Part shown: positions 7,042 through 13,848 of the stretch, piece by piece
Numbering within the stretch: position 1 is the first letter of the stretch
How the letters are laid out: each line of letters opens with the position of its first letter
NCBI GenBank assembly: GCA_003694875.1
Contig: RFJN01000377.1
Coordinates: 1 to 14,688, forward strand
From: Planctomycetota bacterium
GTDB lineage: Bacteria > Planctomycetota > J058 > J103
Length of the DNA stretch: 14,688 nt
Reading direction: 5' to 3'
Made by a program: the position numbers and the translations under genes
Notes under the pieces: generated by a model
The model's input: the letters and a program-made list of their open reading frames with translations, nothing else
Told to the model about the DNA's origin: nothing
Database searches by the model: none

Positions 7042-7064
7042 ACCCACCGCCGTTGCGCTACCCT
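7037..7064 (+). promoter_or_regulatory. possible promoter of the NnrS-family gene
   Basis: TGGACA (7037-7042; five of six to TTGACA) and TACCCT (7059-7064) are 16 bases apart, about 48 bases before the ATG at 7112. The -10 match is poor. No FNR/NNR-type TTGAT-N4-ATCAA box is visible. Confidence 0.35.
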
Positions 7065-7111
7065 TTCGGCGTCGTGCCGCCTCGCCTGGCCCTGGGCCCG
7101 GGAGTCTCGCC

Positions 7112-8290
7112 ATGTCGCCCTGTCGCCCGCTGTTCCTCTCCGGCTGGCTGTTCGCGCTGCTCGGGGTGGCGCCGTGGGTGCTGCTGCCGTTCGGTCGTGC
7201 GCCGGTCAGTCCCCACCTCGTGCACCCCGATCTCATGGTGGGGGGCTTCCTGTGGAGCTTTGCCGCGGGCTTCCTCATGACCGCGCTGCCCCGGTATCTC
7301 GGGAGCTTCGTCGCCCGCTGGTGGGAGGTGGCGGGGGCGGTCGCGCTCTCGGTTGCGAAGCTGCTCACCGCGTTCGGGGCCGACCGCGGCCTGTGGCACG
7401 CGTTGTGGCTCGCCGAACTCGTGTGGGTCGCCCTCTTCGGGCTGCGGCGGGTGCGCGCCCGGCGGGTGTGGCCGCCGCCGGTGTTCTCGTTCGTGGCGCT
7501 CGGGCTCGGGCTCGGGGTGGCGGGCGTGGGCGCGCTGCTCGCCTTCGATCTCGGTCACGCCGGGCCGCGCGTGGCGGTGCTCGGGCGTACCTTTGCCTAC
7601 TACGGCATGATGCCCGCCTTCGTCCTTGGCGTGGGCAGCGGGCTGCTCACCGCCATGTTCGGCTGGAAGCAGGCGAGCCTGATCAAGCTCGGCAAGCCCG
7701 GCGAGGCGCACCTGCCCTGGAGCGCGCGCGCGTGGCGCGAGCCGGGGGCGCTGCTCGTGCTCTTCACGCTCGGGCTCGTGTGCGAGCCGCTCGGCGGGGC
7801 CACCGTCGGGCGCGCGCTGCGGGCTGTCTGCATCACGTGGGTCGCGGTGCGCGCGTGGCGGATCTACCGCCCGGCGCGCTCGCCCGGCCGCGTCGTGCGC
7901 TGGGCGTGGGTCTCGGGACTGTGGATGGCGGCGGGGGCGTGGCTGCACGTTGCGGGCTATCCCCGGGCGGTCGACGCGGCACACGCGCTGTTCATCCTCG
8001 GGCTCGGGCTCATGGCGCTCATGGTCGCCTCCCGCGTGGTGCTCGTGCACGGTGGCCGCGGGGTCGCGGCCGAGACGCGCTGGCGATCGATCAGCGCCAC
8101 CGGCTGGCTCGTCTCGCTGGCCGCGCTCGGTCGCGTGTTCGCGGCCTGGACCGGTCCCGCCTACCTGCGCCACCTCGCCTATGCGGGCATGCTGTGGGGG
8201 CTCGCGCTGCTCGTGTGGGGGGCGGCGTTCGTGCCGGAGTTGCTGCGGCCGCGGCGCCGCGGCCGGACCGCTGCCGCGCCGCCGCGTTGA
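7112..8290 (+). CDS. NnrS-family multi-pass membrane protein
   Basis: A 392-residue, strongly hydrophobic protein with about 10-12 predicted membrane spans and a basic C-terminal tail. It matches the NnrS family by its HPDLMVGGFLWSFAAGFLMTALP segment (His38 onward, the first conserved histidine region) and by the ASRVVLVHGG motif near residue 310, the counterpart of the SRVTLGHTGR box. NnrS proteins are heme- and copper-containing membrane proteins that help cells withstand nitric oxide and related stress. The ATG at 7112 has GGGAG (about 7100-7104) at a suitable distance and begins the first hydrophobic segment (PLFLSGWLFALLG). Its stop codon lies inside the promoter of the following rpmI operon. 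No denitrification gene is near, so a specific role in NO metabolism is inferred from the family only. Confidence 0.85.
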   Translation: MSPCRPLFLSGWLFALLGVAPWVLLPFGRAPVSPHLVHPDLMVGGFLWSFAAGFLMTALPRYLGSFVARWWEVAGAVALSVAKLLTAFGADRGLWHALWLAELVWVALFGLRRVRARRVWPPPVFSFVALGLGLGVAGVGALLAFDLGHAGPRVAVLGRTFAYYGMMPAFVLGVGSGLLTAMFGWKQASLIKLGKPGEAHLPWSARAWREPGALLVLFTLGLVCEPLGGATVGRALRAVCITWVAVRAWRIYRPARSPGRVVRWAWVSGLWMAAGAWLHVAGYPRAVDAAHALFILGLGLMALMVASRVVLVHGGRGVAAETRWRSISATGWLVSLAALGRVFAAWTGPAYLRHLAYAGMLWGLALLVWGAAFVPELLRPRRRGRTAAAPPR

Positions 8291-8314
8291 CGAACGCCGC
8301 CCGGTGCGTAGAAT
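8287..8314 (+). promoter_or_regulatory. sigma-70-like promoter of rpmI-rplT-pheST
   Basis: TTGACG (8287-8292; five of six) and TAGAAT (8309-8314; five of six) are 16 bases apart, giving a start near 8321 and a leader of about 44 bases. The -35 box covers the stop codon of the NnrS-family gene. A small hairpin CTCCG (8325-8329) / CGGAG (8333-8337) lies in the leader. This is one of the best promoters in the window and fits a ribosomal-protein operon. Confidence 0.7.
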
Positions 8315-8364
8315 CCGGGCTTCCCTCCGCCACGGAGCTGGCGCAACGCACGAGGAGAGATGCC

Positions 8365-8565
8365 ATGGGCAAGGGCCGCAAGCCCAACAAGGGGCTGCTC
8401 AAGCGGATTCGCGTGAGCAAGAAGGGCAAGGTGAAGATCCGGCGCGCCGGACTCGGTCACCTGTGCTCGCACAAGTCGAGCAAGCGCAAGCGCAAGCTGC
8501 GCCGGATCGCGGTGCTGCATCCGTGCAACAGCGACCGCGTCCGCTTCATGCTGGGGCAGAAGTAG
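8365..8565 (+). CDS. rpmI: 50S ribosomal protein L35
   Basis: L35 is a small basic protein of the large ribosomal subunit. The 66-residue product has the family's layout: a basic N-terminal part (GLLKRIRVSKKGKVKIRRAG), GHLCSHKSSKRKRKLRR in the middle, and a short tail ending MLGQK. AGGAGA (8353-8358) lies 6 bases before the ATG at 8365; an out-of-frame ATG at 8360 probably has no role. Two cysteines (in GHLC and HPC) are present. It is first in an operon with rplT, pheS and pheT. infC, which usually precedes rpmI, is absent here. Confidence 0.96.
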   Translation: MGKGRKPNKGLLKRIRVSKKGKVKIRRAGLGHLCSHKSSKRKRKLRRIAVLHPCNSDRVRFMLGQK

Positions 8566-8591
8566 CGCCGGGCTGGCGCGCGAGCAACCGT

Positions 8592-8632
8592 ACCTGGCGG
8601 GCCGATCCGCCCCCGCGGGCGGGGAACCAGGT
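8592..8632 (+). promoter_or_regulatory. nested hairpins between rpmI and rplT
   Basis: ACCTGG (8592-8597) pairs with CCAGGT (8627-8632), enclosing CCGCCC (8607-8612) / GGGCGG (8617-8622). CCGCC can instead pair upstream with GGCGG (8596-8600), giving two mutually exclusive folds. L20 represses its own operon in several bacteria by binding a leader RNA, so a control element is plausible here, but no specific L20-binding motif was verified. Confidence 0.4.
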
Positions 8633-8663
8633 CCCGGGTCCCGAAAACGGAGGAAGCAGGTAG

Positions 8664-9026
8664 ATGCGAGCAACGAACGGTGTGGCGCGGCGTCGCCGGC
8701 GCAAGCGCATTCTCAAGCGGGTCAAGGGCTTCCACGGTCGTCGCAAGAACCTGCTGCGGACCGCGATCCAGTCGGCCGAGCGCGCCGACCAGCACGCCTA
8801 CATCGGGCGCAAGCGCCGCAAGCGCGACATGCGCCGGCTGTGGATCACGCGCATCAGCGCCGCGGCGCGCGGTCTCGGCATGCGCTACGCCACCCTGATC
8901 CACGGCCTCGGCAAGGCCGGGATCGAACTCGATCGCAAGACGCTCTCGCAGCTCGCGATCGAGGATCCGGCCGCGTTCAAGGCGGTGGTGGACCAGGCGC
9001 GCGCCGCCCTCACGGCCGAGGCCTGA
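8664..9026 (+). CDS. rplT: 50S ribosomal protein L20
   Basis: L20 binds 23S rRNA early in large-subunit assembly and in some bacteria represses its own operon. The 120-residue product matches the family length. It shows the long basic N-terminal extension (RRRRRKRILKRVKGFHGRRKN), YIGRKRRKRDMRRLWITRISAAAR, and the globular C-terminal part with LIHGLGKAGIELDRKTLSQLA. The ATG at 8664 is preceded by GGAGGA (8649-8654) at 9 bases. It lies 98 bases after rpmI and about 140 before pheS, in the common gene order. Confidence 0.97.
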   Translation: MRATNGVARRRRRKRILKRVKGFHGRRKNLLRTAIQSAERADQHAYIGRKRRKRDMRRLWITRISAAARGLGMRYATLIHGLGKAGIELDRKTLSQLAIEDPAAFKAVVDQARAALTAEA

Positions 9027-9030
9027 GAGA

Positions 9031-9055
9031 GCGCCGCCCGGCGCACGGGCGGCGC
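9031..9055 (+). terminator. strong hairpin just after rplT (terminator or attenuator)
   Basis: GCGCCGCCC (9031-9039) pairs perfectly with GGGCGGCGC (9047-9055) around a 7-base loop, 4 bases beyond the rplT stop. No T-run follows. It may lower read-through from the ribosomal genes into pheST or protect the 3' end of the rpmI-rplT message. The remaining gap to pheS shows no Phe-rich leader peptide and no T-box that I can recognise. Confidence 0.5.
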
Positions 9056-9169
9056 CGAGGATCGAGCGCGGCAGGCGCGGGGCGCGGGGTGGTGTCGGCG
9101 GGGCCTCCGGGAGCCGCGGACGCCGCTGCGCTCCGCGCCGTCTGCATCGCAACGGCGGAGGGCAGGGCA

Positions 9170-10207
9170 GTGGCCGGTACCGATCTGCAGGCGATCGAGA
9201 CCGAGGCGTGCGCACGCATCGAGGCGGCCGAGGACGAGGCGGCGCTCGAGAAGCTGCGCATCGCCTATCTCGGCCGCAAGGGCGAGATCAAGCGTCTCAT
9301 GGCGCGCATTCGCTCGCTCGATCCCTCCGAACGCGCCGCCTACGGTCAGGGCGTCAACGCCCTCAAGCGGGCGGTCGAGCAGGCGATCGCCGCGCGGCGG
9401 CAGGCGCTGCAGCGCGAGGCGCAGGCGCGTCGCGCCGCGGGCTTCTTCGACGTCACGCTGCCCGGTCGCCCTCCCGCGATCGGCTCGCTGCACCCGCTCA
9501 CCCAGCTCACCGAGCAACTGCTCGAGGTCTTTGGCCGGCTCGGGTTCGAGCGCGCGCGGGGACCCGAGGTCGAGCAGCCGTGGTTCAACTTCGACGCGCT
9601 CAACATCCCGGCCGAGCACCCCGCGCGCGATCCGGCCGAGAACTTCTTCCTCGAGACGCCGGACGGCGCCGAGCCGCTGCTGCTGCGCTCGCAGACCTCC
9701 ACCGTGCAGATCCGGGTGATGAAGGACCGCAAGCCGCCGCTGCGCATCGTCGCGCCCGGGCGCGTGTTCCGGCCCGATACCGTCGACGCCACCCACCACT
9801 TCCAGTTCCACCAGATCGAGGGGCTCGCGGTCGAGCAGGGGCTGAGCTTCGTCGACCTCAAGAGCGTGCTGCTGCTGTTCGCCCGCGCGCTGTTCGGCCC
9901 CGAGCAGCGGGTGCGGCTGCGCCCGAGCTTCTTCCCCTTCACCGAACCGTCGGCCGAGCTCGACTTCCTGTGCTGGCGGTGTCACGGCACGGGCTGCGCC
10001 CTGTGCAAGCAGACCGGCTGGATCGAGCTCGGCGGCTGCGGCATGGTCGATCCCAACGTGCTCGAGGCGGTGGGCATCGACGCCGAGCGCTACACCGGCT
10101 ACGCGTTCGGCATGGGGATCGAGCGACTCGCCATGCTGCGCTACGGGATCGGCGACCTTCGCCTGTTCACCGAGAACGACGTGCGCTTTCTCGAACAACT
10201 CGGCTGA
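9170..10207 (+). CDS. pheS: phenylalanyl-tRNA synthetase alpha subunit
   Basis: PheS is the catalytic chain of the alpha2-beta2 enzyme that charges tRNA-Phe. The 345-residue product has an N-terminal coiled-coil arm (about 1-90, with AYLGRKGEIKRLM) and a class II catalytic domain. In that domain are LRSQTSTVQIRVM, motif 2 around FHQIEG (213-218), PSFFPFTEPSAE, and motif 3 GMGIERL (Glu318, Arg319). A CWRCHGTGCALC segment (cysteines 268, 271, 276, 279) matches an insertion found in many non-enterobacterial PheS and may bind a metal. The GTG start at 9170 is chosen because GGAGGG (9157-9162) lies 7 bases upstream and the coiled-coil begins soon after. pheT follows after 33 bases. The gap from rplT holds a strong hairpin. 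Confidence 0.97.
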   Translation: MAGTDLQAIETEACARIEAAEDEAALEKLRIAYLGRKGEIKRLMARIRSLDPSERAAYGQGVNALKRAVEQAIAARRQALQREAQARRAAGFFDVTLPGRPPAIGSLHPLTQLTEQLLEVFGRLGFERARGPEVEQPWFNFDALNIPAEHPARDPAENFFLETPDGAEPLLLRSQTSTVQIRVMKDRKPPLRIVAPGRVFRPDTVDATHHFQFHQIEGLAVEQGLSFVDLKSVLLLFARALFGPEQRVRLRPSFFPFTEPSAELDFLCWRCHGTGCALCKQTGWIELGGCGMVDPNVLEAVGIDAERYTGYAFGMGIERLAMLRYGIGDLRLFTENDVRFLEQLG

Positions 10208-10240
10208 GCCCCCTCGCGGACCGGCGGCAGGAGAGCAAGC

Positions 10241-12274
10241 ATGCGGATCTCGCACCAGTGGCTGCGCGACTACGTCGAGCACACCCTGTCCCCCGAACAG
10301 CTCGCCGAGCTGCTCACCCGCCAGGCGGTTCCCGTCGAGGCGATCGAGCCGCGCGAGGACGGGGACGCGTGCCTCGAGCTCGAGGTGACCTTCAACCGCC
10401 ACGACCTGCTGTGCCACATCGGCGTCGCGCACGAGGTGGCCGCCGGCGAGCGGCTGCGGGTGCGCGTTCCCGAGCCGAGCCTGCCCGAGGGGCGCGAGCC
10501 GGTCACCGCGTACACCGACGTGCAGCTCGAGGCGCCGCGGCACTGCCCGCTCTACACCGCGCGGGTGATCCGCGGGGTGCGTGTGGGGCCGTCTCCGGAC
10601 TGGCTCGTGCGGCGGCTCGAGGCGGTGGGGCTGCGGCCGATCAACAACGTCGTCGACGTCACCAACTTCGTCATGTTCGAGTGCGGCCAGCCGCTGCACG
10701 CCTTCGACCTGCAGCGGCTCGCCGAGGGGCGGATCGTGGTGCGCACCGCGCGCGAGGGCGAGTCGATCGAGCTGCTCGACGGCAGCGCGCGAACGCTCGA
10801 TTCCGACACGCTCGTGATCGCCGACGCGGCGCGACCGGTGGCGCTCGCCGGTGTCATGGGGGGGGCGAACTCGGAGATCGTCGACACGACCCGCGACGTG
10901 CTGCTCGAGTCGGCCTACTTCGACCCCGTGGCGATCCGCCGCGCGGTGCGGCGCTACCGGATCTCCACCGACAGCTCGTACCGCTTCGAGCGCGGGGTCG
11001 ATCCGGCGCGCGTCGCCTGGGCGAGCGCGCGCGCGGCGGCGCTGATCGCCGAGATCGCAGGCGGCACGATCGCCGCCGGCCTGCTGCGGCGCGAGGGCGA
11101 TCCGGCGCACATGCCCGCCCCGCGCGAGATCCGGCTGCGGCTCGCCCGGCTGCGGCTGCTCGCCGGGGTCGAGATCTCGCGCAAGGAGGCGGCGCGGATC
11201 CTGCACGCGCTCGGGCTCGAGGTGATCGAGCAGCCCGAGGCGCTGACGGTGCGGGTGCCGACCGCGCGGCACGAGCTCACGCGCGAGGTCGATCTGATCG
11301 AGGAGGTGCTGCGCGTCTGGGGCTACGACCGCGTGCCGGTGCGCGAGACGGTGGCGGTGCGGGCGGTGCGGCCCGATCCGCGCCGCGAGGCGCTTGCGCG
11401 GTTGCGCATGGTGCTCGTGGGGGCGGGGCTGCGCGAGGTGCAGACGCTCTCGTTCGTGCCCGCCGACGACGTCCACGACCCGCCGCTGTTCACGAAGGCG
11501 CCGGCGCTGCGGGTGCGCAACCCGGTGCGCGCCGACACCCCGGCGCTGCGGCGCTCGCTCTTCGGCGGGCTGTGCGAGGTCAAGCGCGGCAACCTCGATC
11601 GCGGCAACCGCACGCTGCGGCTGTTCGAGACCGGCACCGTGTACCTGCCGCAGGACGACGGCCGGCCCGAGGAGCGCGAGCAGCTCGGGCTGCTTCTGGA
11701 CGGCGACTTCTACGAGCTGAAGGGGGTGCTCGAGGCGGTCGGGCGCGCGCTGCGTCTTCCCTCGCTCGCCTGCGTTCCGGTGCGCGGGGAGCTGCCCGGA
11801 TTCGATCCGCTCGAGCGCGCGGCGGTGCAGCTCGACGGTGCGCCGATCGGCTGGATCGGACGGCTCGGTCGCGCGGCCGCCGAGCGCTTCGATCTGCCCG
11901 AGCCGCTGCCGGTGCTCGCCCTGCTCGATCTCGAGACGCTGCTCGAGGCGGCCGATCTGCGCCGCAGCTACAGCCCTCCTCCGCCCTATCCCGCGGTCAC
12001 GCGCGACGTGGCGGCGGTGGTGGACGAGCGCGTGTACGTGGGCGAGCTGATCGAGGCGGCACGCCGTTCGGGCGCGGACGCGCTCGAGGCGGTGGAGCTG
12101 CTGAGCGTGTTCGAGGGCGACGGCAAGGCGGTCGAGCGCGGGCGCAAGAGCGTGGCGCTGCGGCTCGTGTTCCGCAGCCCCGAGCGCACGTTGCGCGGCG
12201 AGGAGGCGGACGCCGGTCGCGAGGCGGTCAAGGCCGCGCTGCGCGAGCGTTTCGGTGCGACGTTCCGGGAGTGA
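10241..12274 (+). CDS. pheT: phenylalanyl-tRNA synthetase beta subunit, lacking the EMAPII-like domain
   Basis: PheT is the large structural and editing chain of PheRS. The 677-residue protein begins MRISHQWLRDYV and, after about 40 residues, passes straight to the LEVTFNRHDLL...GVAHEVA segment. In the roughly 795-residue E. coli protein about 110 residues of EMAPII-like tRNA-binding domain lie between these points. The rest is complete: B3/B4 editing domain (about 100-270, with NNVVDVTNFV and QPLHAFD), B5 (about 285-360, with EEVLRVWGYD), the catalytic-like core (about 375-575, with LFETGTVYLP) and the C-terminal FDX-ACB anticodon-binding domain (about 583-677, starting near PYPAVTRDVA). AGGAGAG (10229-10235) lies 5 bases before the ATG. 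The frame is continuous across the junction, so this is a true domain absence and not a frameshift. Confidence 0.96.
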   Translation: MRISHQWLRDYVEHTLSPEQLAELLTRQAVPVEAIEPREDGDACLELEVTFNRHDLLCHIGVAHEVAAGERLRVRVPEPSLPEGREPVTAYTDVQLEAPRHCPLYTARVIRGVRVGPSPDWLVRRLEAVGLRPINNVVDVTNFVMFECGQPLHAFDLQRLAEGRIVVRTAREGESIELLDGSARTLDSDTLVIADAARPVALAGVMGGANSEIVDTTRDVLLESAYFDPVAIRRAVRRYRISTDSSYRFERGVDPARVAWASARAAALIAEIAGGTIAAGLLRREGDPAHMPAPREIRLRLARLRLLAGVEISRKEAARILHALGLEVIEQPEALTVRVPTARHELTREVDLIEEVLRVWGYDRVPVRETVAVRAVRPDPRREALARLRMVLVGAGLREVQTLSFVPADDVHDPPLFTKAPALRVRNPVRADTPALRRSLFGGLCEVKRGNLDRGNRTLRLFETGTVYLPQDDGRPEEREQLGLLLDGDFYELKGVLEAVGRALRLPSLACVPVRGELPGFDPLERAAVQLDGAPIGWIGRLGRAAAERFDLPEPLPVLALLDLETLLEAADLRRSYSPPPPYPAVTRDVAAVVDERVYVGELIEAARRSGADALEAVELLSVFEGDGKAVERGRKSVALRLVFRSPERTLRGEEADAGREAVKAALRERFGATFRE

Positions 12275-12307
12275 GGCCGGGGCAGGCCGTGCCGATGGCG
12301 GGCGCCG

Positions 12308-13363
12308 TCACGTCTCCGGCCAGCGGAAGCCGGCGGCGAGGCGGGGTGGAGGCAGAGGACTCGAGGGCAGGCCCGGTGCTGGCTCGGGGCGGTTGTAGCC
12401 TACCGGCGCGAGGTCGTTGGGCGCGTCCGGGTGGTAGAGCGCGGCGAGAAGCTGGCTTTGGCCGCGGCCCACGTCCAGCTCGAACTGGCCGCCGCCGTAG
12501 CACCGCACCCCGCGCGCCTCGCACCACGCGTACGTCTCGAGCAGCGAGGAGAGCGAGCCGAACCGCGAGGGCTTGATGTTGATGCAGCGCGGGGTGTGCT
12601 CGAGCGCCTCGAGGTCGGCCACGCCATGGATCGGTGCGTCCCACGTGACGCGATCCCAGTGTCCCGCGAGCACGGCGCGCGTCTCGGGCGTGAGCGCGGG
12701 ATCCTCGAGCCACGCGTCGGGAAAGGCTTCGATCACGCGGGCGTAGAGATCCGGATCGGCGGGTTGGTCGACCGGCGTGCCTCGGTAGTGCCCCTTGAAG
12801 TCGAGGATGCGCACCGCGCCGGTGGCGGCCACGCGGGCGATCAACTCGTCGGTCCACGCGCTCGTGGGATCGAGCTTGAACGTGAGGTCGGGATAGCGTT
12901 CGAGACGTCGTCGCAGCGGCTCGAAGGAGGGCGGGTCGCCGAGACGCAGCGAGACCACGAAGTGCAACGGGGCGGGGGTGCGTTCGAGCACCTCGGGCAA
13001 CGAGCGCTGCGCCTGTCGTAGCGCGAGATCGAGCGCGGCACTCTCGAACGCCCAGCGGCGATAGGGACGCTGCTCGTCCCGGACCGGCGGCTGCGGGTAG
13101 AGGTCGCAGTCCGCGAGGTGGGTACTGAAGTCCTGCAGGCTCCAGGCACCGGCGAGACCGAGCGCAGGACGCTGCGTCGCGAGCGCCTCGTGGTCTTCCG
13201 CCGCATACGTCACATCCTCACCGCGACCTTCCTGGCCGCCGCCGCGCAGGATGATCATGGTGCTGAGGCGTTCGAAGCCGCTCGATACGCGAGACCGCAA
13301 CAGCACGCAGTCCCAGCTCTCGATCCGCAGAGGAAGGCGCCGCAGCCGCTCCCAGTCGCTCAC
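12308..13363 (-). CDS. enolase-superfamily protein (MLE/mandelate racemase-like), substrate unknown
   Basis: The 351-residue product fits the enolase superfamily, whose members abstract a proton next to a carboxylate with the help of Mg2+. The barrel residues are recognisable in order: Lys163 (TFKLD), then the three metal ligands Asp188 (ILDFKG), Glu220 (WLEDP) and Asp242 (WDAPI), and Lys264 on the other face (NIKPS). The usual KxK pair appears as T-F-K, so one lysine is missing. The N-terminal capping domain (about 1-125) is present but divergent, and the Pro-rich end (about 325-351) looks unstructured. GTG 13363 is chosen because GAGGA (13376-13372) lies 8 bases upstream; further in-frame GTG codons at 13378 and 13390 lack such a site. 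It is convergent with pheT (33-base gap). Candidate activities such as dipeptide epimerase or o-succinylbenzoate synthase cannot be told apart from sequence alone. Confidence 0.8.
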   Translation of the reverse strand: MSDWERLRRLPLRIESWDCVLLRSRVSSGFERLSTMIILRGGGQEGRGEDVTYAAEDHEALATQRPALGLAGAWSLQDFSTHLADCDLYPQPPVRDEQRPYRRWAFESAALDLALRQAQRSLPEVLERTPAPLHFVVSLRLGDPPSFEPLRRRLERYPDLTFKLDPTSAWTDELIARVAATGAVRILDFKGHYRGTPVDQPADPDLYARVIEAFPDAWLEDPALTPETRAVLAGHWDRVTWDAPIHGVADLEALEHTPRCINIKPSRFGSLSSLLETYAWCEARGVRCYGGGQFELDVGRGQSQLLAALYHPDAPNDLAPVGYNRPEPAPGLPSSPLPPPRLAAGFRWPET

Positions 13364-13484
13364 CGGCGCCGTCCTCACCGCCCCGCGCACCCCCGACGTG
13401 AGGGAGGTGGGATCGCCACTCGTGCCGTAGGTATCCCGCTTTGCGGAACCCTGCCATCAAGTGGGCCGCCGCACTCGCGTTTCG

Positions 13485-13508
13485 GGTTTCCCCCCGCAGG
13501 GGGAAGCC
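13485..13508. repeat. hairpin in intergenic region
   Basis: GGTTTCCCCC (13485-13494) pairs with GGGGGAAGCC (13499-13508), with one G-U pair and a four-base loop (CGCA). It is stable on either strand and lies about 120 bases upstream of the enolase-family gene, so it could be a leader structure or a terminator-like element. Confidence 0.45.
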
Positions 13509-13685
13509 GTTCGCGCGAAGATTGGGAGGCCCTGCAGAGCCGCATCGGTTCGGCAAAGTCCGGGTCCCGTCTCGCGCACAGCAGCGATCCCAGAGCGGCA
13601 TGGTAGTGGCTCGGCGCCAGGGGTGCAAGCGGGACACCGAGGCGCGGCGTGGCGGGCTCGCCGGGCGAGTCGGCCGGGTCCCGTG

Positions 13686-13713
13686 GCCGGCGCGGGGCCG
13701 GCCTCGCGCCGGC
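13686..13713. repeat. 9-bp inverted repeat downstream of the L,D-transpeptidase gene
   Basis: GCCGGCGCG (13686-13694) pairs perfectly with CGCGCCGGC (13705-13713) around a 10-base loop that itself contains GGCC. It is the second hairpin met by transcription leaving the reverse L,D-transpeptidase gene and may reinforce termination. Confidence 0.4.
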
Positions 13714-13774
13714 TCGCCGGTGTTCGCCGTCGAGGCTGGACCGACGGGCGGTATTGCGTCGGGTCTCGCAACGA

Positions 13775-13812
13775 CGGACGCCGCCGGTCCCGGTGGGACC
13801 CGGCGGCGTCCG
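13775..13812 (-). terminator. long hairpin terminator of the L,D-transpeptidase gene
   Basis: The arm 13775-13791 (CGGACGCCGCCGGTCCC) pairs with 13795-13812 over 17 bp with a single bulged base and a three-base loop. It begins about 35 bases after the stop of the reverse gene ending at 13849. No T-run follows, as with the other terminator candidates here except 1539-1558. Confidence 0.65.
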
Positions 13813-13848
13813 GAGCGGGCGAGCAGTGTGGGGCGCGCGCGGTGCGCG

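Larger units (their letters stand above)
13364..13848. other. 485-bp intergenic region with three hairpins
   Basis: This stretch separates the two reverse genes. Frames crossing it show no recognisable protein. The part around 13440-13630 looks less GC-extreme than its surroundings and holds a hairpin (13485-13508). Two stronger hairpins lie nearer the L,D-transpeptidase stop (13686-13713 and 13775-13812). No tRNA, riboswitch core or known small RNA was recognised. The minus strand may include the leader of the enolase-family gene, but I found no convincing promoter. Confidence 0.5.

Noticed and set aside
3753..7280. A plus-strand open frame of over 1,100 codons across rpsA and cmk
   Set aside because: It lies opposite rpsA, the coupled unknown gene and cmk. 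Its translation is low-complexity (repeated LDL/VDD/EH patterns), as expected for the antisense of GC-rich genes.
8885..11476. A minus-strand open frame of over 860 codons across pheS and pheT
   Set aside because: It is the antisense shadow of clear pheS and pheT homologues, with a His/Arg/Leu-rich translation and no domain.
9208..12576. A plus-strand open frame of over 1,100 codons in a second frame over pheS and pheT
   Set aside because: It is an Arg/Ala-rich alternate frame of the same genes; the true frames match known families residue by residue.
13540..13570. A tRNA T-arm-like GGTTCGGCAAAGTCC
   Set aside because: The spacing and pairing do not form a T-arm, and no acceptor stem, D-arm or anticodon arm can be placed around it.
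13441..13848. A protein-coding gene on either strand in the large gap
   Set aside because: The open frames show no plausible start with a ribosome site and no recognisable protein, and they run through strong hairpins.
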